Position numbers and translations under genes: made by a program. 64,000 bases of DNA from Asbonarchaeum sp964517675 (GTDB lineage: Archaea; Nanohalarchaeota; Nanosalinia; Nanosalinales; Nanoanaerosalinaceae): contig CAZFEL010000001.1 of NCBI GenBank assembly GCA_964517675.1, positions 62,001 to 126,000 on the forward strand. The letters are read 5' to 3'. This document shows positions 57,595 to 64,000 of this stretch, in pieces (within the stretch, counting starts at the first letter, position 1; each line of letters starts with the position of its first letter). Under the pieces are notes generated by a model, which searched no databases, had not been told where the DNA came from, and saw only the letters and a list, made by a program, of their open reading frames with translations.

Positions 57595-59110
57595 AAAGCC
57601 CGACAGCATCGTCATCATCGGTCTCGACGGCGCAGACCCACAGATCATCCAGCGACTACACCAGGAGGAGCGCCTCGAGCACCTCTCGGACCTCATCGAG
57701 GACGGCACGTTCTCGACCATGCACTCGACACACATCCCGATCACACCGTCCGCCTGGACCTCCATGCTCACCGGGATGAACCCCGGCAAGCACGGTGTCT
57801 TCGGGTTCACCGAGCTCGAACAGGGCAGGACCAATCTTGTCTCCGCCACCCACACCGAGGACAACGTCCTCGACCATCTCAGCCAGACATACGATGTCGG
57901 CTACGCCAACGTCCCCGCGACATTCCCTGTCCAGGGCAACGGCGTCTTCGAGATCGCCGGCATCCTCGCCCCCGACGTACGGACCGACGGCACCTGCCAC
58001 CCTGCCGAGCTGGCGGACCGCCTCGAGGACCTGGACTACGAGCTCGATCTGACCAGGACATACACCGGGGACAACGAGGACGAGCTCATCGAGGATCTGT
58101 ACGACCACCTCGAGACCAAAAAAGAGCTATTCGAAGATCTCAAGGAGGAAAACGACCTCGATATCGAGATGTACACCTTCATGGTCCTGGACTGGGCCAG
58201 CCACTGGTTCTGGAAGCACATGGACGAGGACCACCCTCAGCACGAGCCCTCGGACTACCGCGACACCCTCGAGGATCTGTACGTCGCCGTCGATCAGGCC
58301 ATCGGCGAGCTCATCGAGGACGCAGACACCGTCATCGTCGTCTCCGACCACGGGTTCACCCGGTTCACCCGCGGCCTCAACCTCAACCCGCTCCTCCGGG
58401 AGAACGGCCACATCCATCCGCGGAAGCGGCCCGGCCCGATGCTGCGGTACCTCCTGTACAGGAACGGGCTCACCATCGCACGGGCCTACCGGATTGTGAA
58501 GAAGCTCGGACTGGGCGATGTCGCCTCAGAGGCCGCCCAGGATACCGGGTTCAACCCCCTCCAGTGGCTCGCCGACAGGCTCTTTTTCAGCTTCAAGGAC
58601 CTCGACTGGGACCGGACCACGGCCTACTCGGCCGGGGACTTCGGACCGATCTACATCGAGGCAGACAGCGAGGAACGTGACCGCATCATCGAGGACGTCA
58701 CATCGCTGCTCCAGGACCTCGAGGACGACGGGGAACCGGTCATCGAGGAGACATTCCGCAAGGACGACATATACCATGGACCATACACGGACACGGCCCC
58801 CGACATCGTCTATGCCCCGCGAGACTGGCAGTACCACGCCACACGGTTCTACGAGTTCGGCACCAACAGCGTCCTCTCAGAGCCGTTCGACAACAAATCA
58901 GGCCACCACCATCCTGACGGCATCCTGATCGCCGCCGGCAACGGTATCGAAGACACGGACACGGACTGCTCGATCCTCGATCTCGCACCAACACTGCTCC
59001 ACCTCCTCGAGGAGCCGATACCTGCCAAGATGGACGGGGAGCCTGTCATGGACATCCTCACGACCGACAACGATCCACGGATCGATGAGACAGCAGGCAT
59101 CGACATCTGA
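57587..59110 (+). CDS. AlkP-superfamily phosphohydrolase (COG3379-like), ends GIDI
   Basis: 507 residues. SIVIIGLDGADPQII, PITPSAWTSMLTGMNPGKHGVFGF (Thr nucleophile), VLDWASHWFWKHMDEDHP, VVSDHGFTRFTRGLNLN and GHHHPDGILIAAG supply all metal ligands and the nucleophile. Ends DETAGIDI. No signal peptide. Close paralogue of the gene at 59185; the two form the large type. Overlaps the cupin gene. Confidence 0.84.
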   Translation: MPEKPDSIVIIGLDGADPQIIQRLHQEERLEHLSDLIEDGTFSTMHSTHIPITPSAWTSMLTGMNPGKHGVFGFTELEQGRTNLVSATHTEDNVLDHLSQTYDVGYANVPATFPVQGNGVFEIAGILAPDVRTDGTCHPAELADRLEDLDYELDLTRTYTGDNEDELIEDLYDHLETKKELFEDLKEENDLDIEMYTFMVLDWASHWFWKHMDEDHPQHEPSDYRDTLEDLYVAVDQAIGELIEDADTVIVVSDHGFTRFTRGLNLNPLLRENGHIHPRKRPGPMLRYLLYRNGLTIARAYRIVKKLGLGDVASEAAQDTGFNPLQWLADRLFFSFKDLDWDRTTAYSAGDFGPIYIEADSEERDRIIEDVTSLLQDLEDDGEPVIEETFRKDDIYHGPYTDTAPDIVYAPRDWQYHATRFYEFGTNSVLSEPFDNKSGHHHPDGILIAAGNGIEDTDTDCSILDLAPTLLHLLEEPIPAKMDGEPVMDILTTDNDPRIDETAGIDI

Positions 59111-59184
59111 TCCCGCCACCACAGAGCCCCGAGGAAGGCGGCACAGTTATCAACGTGCAGCGATACCATATCCGTGGGGTCAGC

Positions 59185-60720
59185 ATGGAGCTACTCGTCA
59201 TCGGCATCGACGGCATGGAGCCAACGCTGTACGAGCGCTGGCGCGATGACCTCCCCAACCTCCAACAGCTCGAAGACGACGGCGGTTTCTCGCGGCTCGA
59301 GAGCACCTACCTGCCGCTTTCCGCTCCCGCCTGGGCCTCCTTCCAGACAGGGACCGGCCCCGGCAAGCACGGCATCATCGATTTCGTCAGGCTGGACAGA
59401 GACCACAAGCTCCGCCCGCTCAACGGCGATGACATCGACGGACAGCGCCTCCACGAGCTCCTCGCCGAGGACATGGACATCGGCGTCCTCAATCTCCCCT
59501 ACACCTATCCTCCCGGCGACGTGGACGAAGACAGCTTCATCGTCTCCGGCATGACCGCCCCCGGGATCGAGGCCGACTTCGCCTCCCCGGGCGGTCTCAA
59601 CGACTGGCTCCGCGACCAGGGATACCGCATCGAATGGGAGGAGGTCTATGACGAGGGCCACGAGGACCGAAGCATCGAGGACATCAACGACGTCATCGAC
59701 ACCAGGTACAGGACCATGAAGGACCTCGCTGACGAGGACCTCGATGTCTTCATCGGCGTCTTCACCACTACCGACCGCGTCCAGCACTGGTTCTGGAAGC
59801 ACATGGACGAGGACCACCCGATGCACCGCAAGCGGCACGAAGACTACAGCGATACCATCAAAGAGACCTACGAGCGCATCGATACGCACATCGGCGATCT
59901 CATCGAGGAGACAGATCCCAAAAACATCATCGTCCTATCCGACCACGGCTTCGGCCCGATCGAGAACGGACTCAACATCAACAACTGGCTTCTCCAGCAG
60001 GGATACATGAAGATCAAGCGCCGACCGCTGTCTTTACTACGGTACGGTGCCTTCAAAGCAGGTTTCACGATCACAAACGCCGCAAAGATCGTCGAGAAGC
60101 TCGGTCTCAGCCGTTACCTTAAGAAATCCAGCGAAGATACGCGGAGCAGGCTCCTCAAATTCTTCCTCGGCTTCCACGACATCGACTGGGACCGCACCAG
60201 GGCCTTCAGCATCGGCAACTTCGGGCCCATCTACATCAACGATGAACGGTGGGACGGCGTCCTCGACGAGGACAACCGCCAGGACCTCATCGAGGAGATA
60301 ACAGACAACCTCCGGGAGATGGAATGGGAGGGCGAACACGTCATCGAGGAGATACAGGCAGGAAAGGACGTCCTCGGCGGTCGACATGGACCCGACATCG
60401 TCTTCCGCACCACAGGCATGCGGTACATGGCATCGCGGTACTTCGAGTTCGGCAGCGGAAACAGAGTATCCGAGACACCGCCACGCGGGCTCAACGGCCA
60501 CCATCGCCCGGAAGGGGTCCTGTTTGCCGCGGGCGAGGACATCGACACGGCCACCGCCGGAAAGATCGAGGACCTTGCACCGACCATCCTCCACCTCCTC
60601 GGGAAAGCCATCCCGGCCAGCATGGACGGGGACGTGCTCGATATCTTCGCACAGGATTCAGAGCCCGGGAGAGAAGAACCGCAGAGAAAGGAAGAGACAC
60701 TCAGCGGCCTCGACCTCTGA
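59185..60720 (+). CDS. AlkP-superfamily phosphohydrolase (COG3379-like), ends GLDL
   Basis: 511 residues from ATG giving MELLVIGIDGMEPTLYERW; an upstream GTG at 59155 would add ten residues. PLSAPAWASFQTGTGPGKHGIIDF places Ser in the nucleophile position where the sister gene has Thr. VFTTTDRVQHWFWKHMDEDHP, VLSDHGFGPIENGLNIN and GHHRPEGVLFAAG complete the site. Ends LSGLDL. Cytosolic. Converges on the AglD-like gene with a 20-base overlap. Confidence 0.84.
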   Translation: MELLVIGIDGMEPTLYERWRDDLPNLQQLEDDGGFSRLESTYLPLSAPAWASFQTGTGPGKHGIIDFVRLDRDHKLRPLNGDDIDGQRLHELLAEDMDIGVLNLPYTYPPGDVDEDSFIVSGMTAPGIEADFASPGGLNDWLRDQGYRIEWEEVYDEGHEDRSIEDINDVIDTRYRTMKDLADEDLDVFIGVFTTTDRVQHWFWKHMDEDHPMHRKRHEDYSDTIKETYERIDTHIGDLIEETDPKNIIVLSDHGFGPIENGLNINNWLLQQGYMKIKRRPLSLLRYGAFKAGFTITNAAKIVEKLGLSRYLKKSSEDTRSRLLKFFLGFHDIDWDRTRAFSIGNFGPIYINDERWDGVLDEDNRQDLIEEITDNLREMEWEGEHVIEEIQAGKDVLGGRHGPDIVFRTTGMRYMASRYFEFGSGNRVSETPPRGLNGHHRPEGVLFAAGEDIDTATAGKIEDLAPTILHLLGKAIPASMDGDVLDIFAQDSEPGREEPQRKEETLSGLDL

Positions 60721-61654
60721 TGGTCCGCACAAAATAGATCGGGCCACCGACCAGCAAGGGGAACCCCTGGATCGTCGCCCGGTTCAACAGGATGAACGAC
60801 GTCGCAGCCGCAGGCCCCACCCCGTACTGCTGGAGCAGGAATGCCATCGCCGCATCCACCGTCCCCAGCCCGGACGGCGTCACAGGGATCGCAGCGATAA
60901 GCGCCCAGGCGAACGACAGCAGGGCGATGAACCCGATCGAGACCGGGAGATCAAGCGCCCACGCCACCGCTCCAACCCGGACCACACCGAGGATCCAGAT
61001 CAGTACCGTCAGCGTGAACAGCTGGGTCTTCCGCCGGGTCTGGAGGTCTTCCAGCAGCGCCTCGCGCAGCTTCGCGTACAGATCAGCCACCAGCGGTACC
61101 GGCAGCTCCTCGAACCGCATCATCAGCCTGAAACCGATGTAGGCACCGACCAGCAGCCCTGCACCAAGTGCCACGTAGCCGAACAGGAAGCCCTGCCTGA
61201 ACAAGACCACAAGCACCACGAACGTCAGCACCAGCAGCACGATCACGTCCATGATCCGCTCCATCAGCACCAGCACCGACGTCCGTAACGTCCCACGGTC
61301 CCCGGATGCGAGATATCCCCTGTAGATATCCCCACCCCGGGCCGGCATGAAGACATTGACGAACTGTGCCTCACAGATCTGGAGGGCGGACTCCCACCAC
61401 TCCACAGAAACGCCTTTCTCACCGAGCACGCGGCGCCACCGCTCCGCCATCACCAGATAGACCGGACCCATCAGCAGGAACCCCGCAAAGAACAGGCTGA
61501 TGTCCGTCCGAGACAGCGATGCGATAAGCTCCCCGGCGTCGACGTTCGAGAAGACATAATAGATGCCACCTACTCCGACGACGACACTCAGGAGCCTGCC
61601 AAATATCTTCTTGTGGGCTCCAAAGAACGACACAAAACCATCACCGGCTCGCAT
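60701..61654 (-). CDS. Lysylphosphatidylglycerol-synthase-TM / UPF0104 membrane protein (AglD-like)
   Basis: 317 residues from ATG 61654 (336 from ATG 61711, but a GTTAAAAAG TATA box at about 61688-61697 falls inside that extension). About 8 hydrophobic segments. FMPARGGDIYRGYLAS, the SFAWALIAAIPVTPSGLGTVDAAMAFLL block and ILLNRATIQGFPL are diagnostic of UPF0104. In haloarchaea this domain forms the C-terminal part of AglD, involved in adding the last sugar of the N-glycan; here it is a separate gene near a DPM1-like transferase. Confidence 0.82.
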   Translation of the reverse strand: MRAGDGFVSFFGAHKKIFGRLLSVVVGVGGIYYVFSNVDAGELIASLSRTDISLFFAGFLLMGPVYLVMAERWRRVLGEKGVSVEWWESALQICEAQFVNVFMPARGGDIYRGYLASGDRGTLRTSVLVLMERIMDVIVLLVLTFVVLVVLFRQGFLFGYVALGAGLLVGAYIGFRLMMRFEELPVPLVADLYAKLREALLEDLQTRRKTQLFTLTVLIWILGVVRVGAVAWALDLPVSIGFIALLSFAWALIAAIPVTPSGLGTVDAAMAFLLQQYGVGPAAATSFILLNRATIQGFPLLVGGPIYFVRTIRGRGR

Positions 61655-61723
61655 GACCCTTTCCACCTCGACGTTGGTCGTCCCTGTCTTTTTAACTCTT
61701 CCTCGATCCATCCCGACAGCGTG

Positions 61724-62626
61724 CTACCGCCGCCCAATCAACTTCTGCAGGCGCTTCTGCATGTTCTTGCGCTGATCCGCCATCAGACCGAACAGGAACA
61801 CCTGCAGGGCGAAGATATAGAACAGCGTCGCAGCGATCGCCGGTGTCGGCTGGGAGACCACACCGTACAGCAACTTCTGCTTGATCGTCACGTACGTCGG
61901 ATAGACCGCCAGAACGACGAACACCAACGATAGCAGGCTGAAAAAACGCAGCGGCCGCGTGTCCCGCACCATCCACAGGATCGTCTTCAGGATGTTGAAC
62001 CCATCCCTTACCGGGTGCAGCTTCGAGCTCCCTTTCCTGTGGAGGTATCGTACCGGGATCTCCCGCAGTGACGCATCCGAATCCAGTGTCAGGACCGTCA
62101 GTTCCGTCTCGATACCGAACCCGTCCTGCAGAATCGGCAGCCGCTCAGCAAGGTCGCCATCGATGGCGCGGTAGCCTGACAGCATATCCCTGATATCAGC
62201 ACCATAGACCCACCGTACCGTCCAGTTGAACAGCTTGTTCCCGATCAGGTTGAAAAACGGGATCGCACCGTCCTCACGGCGCTCGATCCTCGATCCTGCG
62301 ACGTGTTCGGCTTCACCGTCCAGGACCGGCTCCACGAGTTCGTCCATCTCCTCGGGATCGTATGTCCCATCACCGTCAAGGAAGACAAAGATATCAGCAT
62401 CGATATCATCGAAGGCCTGCCGCATCGCCGCACCTTTCCCGCCACGGTACCGCTGCTCGATGACCTCCACACCGTGATCCTGTGCTATCTCGCAGGTCCT
62501 GTCCTCGCTGCCACCATCAAGCACGACGACATCCACATCATGGCCGCCGATCGAGGCCGGCATCCGTTCAAGCACCCAGCCGATCGCATCCTCCTCGTTC
62601 AGCGTCGGCACGACGGCCGCTATCAT
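61724..62626 (-). CDS. Family 2 glycosyltransferase, dolichol-phosphate sugar synthase-like
   Basis: 300 residues. AAVVPTLNEEDAIGWVLERMP, VVLDGGSEDRT, FLDGDGTYDPEEMDELV (DxD site) and DMLSGYRAIDG are DPM1/AglD-type motifs. Two C-terminal hydrophobic segments anchor it. It would load a sugar onto dolichol phosphate for use outside the cell. It overlaps the GT-C gene as ATGA and lies 13 bases or so from the UPF0104 gene, a split version of the AglD architecture. Confidence 0.87.
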   Translation of the reverse strand: MIAAVVPTLNEEDAIGWVLERMPASIGGHDVDVVVLDGGSEDRTCEIAQDHGVEVIEQRYRGGKGAAMRQAFDDIDADIFVFLDGDGTYDPEEMDELVEPVLDGEAEHVAGSRIERREDGAIPFFNLIGNKLFNWTVRWVYGADIRDMLSGYRAIDGDLAERLPILQDGFGIETELTVLTLDSDASLREIPVRYLHRKGSSKLHPVRDGFNILKTILWMVRDTRPLRFFSLLSLVFVVLAVYPTYVTIKQKLLYGVVSQPTPAIAATLFYIFALQVFLFGLMADQRKNMQKRLQKLIGRR

Positions 62627-64000
62627 CCATCACCACCCGGTGTGACGGCATAGATGACGACCACAGGGCGTCCGCCCTGTCGGAATACCTGCACCGGCTG
62701 TATCAGGCCGCTTCCTGACAGTTCCTCCTGGACATACCGTAGCTGATCTGACCTGGTGCGCTCGTAGACATCCACCACAAGGTACTCATACACTCCACTC
62801 TCCAGCTCAGCGCGGAACCTCGTGTTGTTCGTCGGCACGATCGACATGTTCGGGCGATTGTCAGCGTAAAACAGGAGCTGGCGGGGTGACGTCGCCATCA
62901 CGGTCACCTCGCCCTGATCGTAGAGCCACTCACCCGCCGGCTGGAACTGCTGGAATCCTGCAGCCCCCCGCGCCGTCCTGTTCCGGGCATCGATGAAGGC
63001 AAACGCAGACACAACGATGACAAGGACCGCAAAGACACCTAGAAGCATCTTCGGATCGATATCCGTGTTTTCCTCCAGATACTGCCGTCCCTCCTCAAGG
63101 AAATGGACAACAAGCAGCATTACGACCGGGGTCACGAAGACAACGTACCGCGGCACCTTGATCAAGCCGACAGAGAGCCCGCCGACACCGAGAGCGAAAA
63201 GCGCCCACAGCAGGAACTCCTCCTCAGTATCCTGGAGGGCAGCCACACCGAGCAGGACCACGAGGACGATGAGCGACCACTTCACCACCGCGACGACAGC
63301 CGCCCCGACGATGACACCACCGACCACGTACAGCACCCGCCGTGCATCCCTGAACATCGACATCTCGACCAGGGTCCCGGCAGCGTACCGGAGATAGAAT
63401 ATAGCAGCGACAGGCAGACTCACCACGGCGCCGAGGTTGATCAGGTAGTACCAGGTCCCGCCGGTGTTCGCCCACGCCGGGGCGCTCTCCCGTCCGACAT
63501 GGAGGAGCGTCTTGTACAGTCCACACAGCGGCATACCGCAGACTATCATGCTCCGTATCAGCCACGGCGACCACACCAAAAGACCAAGCCCCGCAGAGAT
63601 CCAGATATCCCTGTAATCGGTCAGGTTCCTGAACAGGTCCAGTCCATCACGATACAGCAGGTACAGCCCCAGGAGGCCCGGCAGCATGTAGGCCGGCTGC
63701 TTCGTCATGAAACTCAGCGCCATCGCCGGCCCGATCGCCAGCCTCGCGTACCGCGCGTACTGTCTTTCCTGCATCCCGTAGTACATCAAAAACAGCGTCA
63801 GCGTGATGAAAAACGTCAGCGTCGGCCCGATCAGGACACGCGCACTCAGGAACAACAGGACAGGAGCTACACTGACAAGGAAAGCAGCAGCAAGTCCTTC
63901 TCTGTCCGTGAACATCTCCCTCCCCAGGAGATACGTCAGGACAGCCGCCAGGGTCGACATCACCGGCGAGACGATGTGGACCGCCAGGTTGCCCTGGCCG
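62623..64000 (-). CDS. GT-C membrane glycosyltransferase (GT39/GT83-like), 5' end outside window
   Basis: At least 459 residues visible; the frame continues through the window edge (GNLAVHIVSPVMMSTLAAVLTYLLGREMF), so the ATG at 63963 is internal. Many hydrophobic segments, RVLIGPTLTFFITLTLFLMYY, FMTKQPAYMLPGLLGLYLLY and KVPRYVVFVTPVVMLL match the PMT/ArnT type. A soluble C-terminal domain of about 120 residues ends it. It would transfer sugars from dolichol phosphate donors to surface glycans or proteins outside the cell, fitting the transferase next to it. Confidence 0.8.
   Translation of the reverse strand, partial: GQGNLAVHIVSPVMSTLAAVLTYLLGREMFTDREGLAAAFLVSVAPVLLFLSARVLIGPTLTFFITLTLFLMYYGMQERQYARYARLAIGPAMALSFMTKQPAYMLPGLLGLYLLYRDGLDLFRNLTDYRDIWISAGLGLLVWSPWLIRSMIVCGMPLCGLYKTLLHVGRESAPAWANTGGTWYYLINLGAVVSLPVAAIFYLRYAAGTLVEMSMFRDARRVLYVVGGVIVGAAVVAVVKWSLIVLVVLLGVAALQDTEEEFLLWALFALGVGGLSVGLIKVPRYVVFVTPVVMLLVVHFLEEGRQYLEENTDIDPKMLLGVFAVLVIVVSAFAFIDARNRTARGAAGFQQFQPAGEWLYDQGEVTVMATSPRQLLFYADNRPNMSIVPTNNTRFRAELESGVYEYLVVDVYERTRSDQLRYVQEELSGSGLIQPVQVFRQGGRPVVVIYAVTPGGDG

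Overview
The window looks like chromosomal DNA of a halophilic archaeon. Archaeal markers are AT-rich TATA-type boxes about 25-28 bases upstream of many start codons (leaderless style), an initiator tRNA of archaeal type, a class I lysyl-tRNA synthetase fragment, an archaeal-type AspRS, archaeal (type II) GAPDH, a DhnA-type aldolase, the bifunctional FBP aldolase/phosphatase and an NFACT/RqcH protein. The predicted proteins are very rich in Asp and Glu, and one lipoprotein has a twin-arginine signal, as in salt-in halophiles. The fructose PTS set resembles that of haloarchaea. The compact ATGA-linked operons and a very short SMC would also suit a nanohaloarchaeon or another reduced halophilic lineage. 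I cannot settle the lineage from sequence alone.

Layout. 1-11.5 kb is sugar metabolism: dCTP deaminase, class I FBP aldolase, PGK, fructose EIIB, FruK, EIIC, EIIA-HPr-EI, GAPDH, arginase and FBP aldolase/phosphatase, with the initiator tRNA and a repeated tRNA end. 11.6-22.7 kb is housekeeping: MazG-like, RNase HII, a small kinase, AspRS, SMC-ScpA-ScpB (with an opposing PD-(D/E)XK-like gene) and NFACT. 22.7-27.5 kb holds two co-transcribed secreted proteins, one of 1293 residues.

27.5-64 kb is a glycan locus: many glycosyltransferases, dTDP-sugar enzymes, NDP-sugar epimerases, a Wzx-like flippase, an AglD-like membrane protein and a GT-C enzyme cut by the window edge. It contains nine alkaline-phosphatase-superfamily genes without signal peptides, one of them frameshifted. 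It also holds PAPS synthesis (ATP sulfurylase, APS kinase), a sugar-nucleotide module (nucleotidyltransferase, HAD phosphatase, PfkB kinase, 2-epimerase, cupin) and four ribbon-helix-helix (RHH) genes. About 33.6-38.1 kb is visibly AT-richer than its surroundings.

The most interesting signals concern how this locus may be tied together. Eight of the nine AlkP paralogues end in a short hydrophobic-acidic-hydrophobic peptide (typically GIDI or GIDV). Two RHH proteins and the APS kinase share a different C-terminal tail ending in LGY. One RHH domain is fused to a sugar nucleotidyltransferase whose nucleotide-binding loop is shortened. Promoters of three RHH genes and of the FBP aldolase/phosphatase carry half-sites repeated at exactly 10 bp. 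Together these suggest, as inference only, a sugar-nucleotide-responsive and sulfation-linked regulatory circuit.
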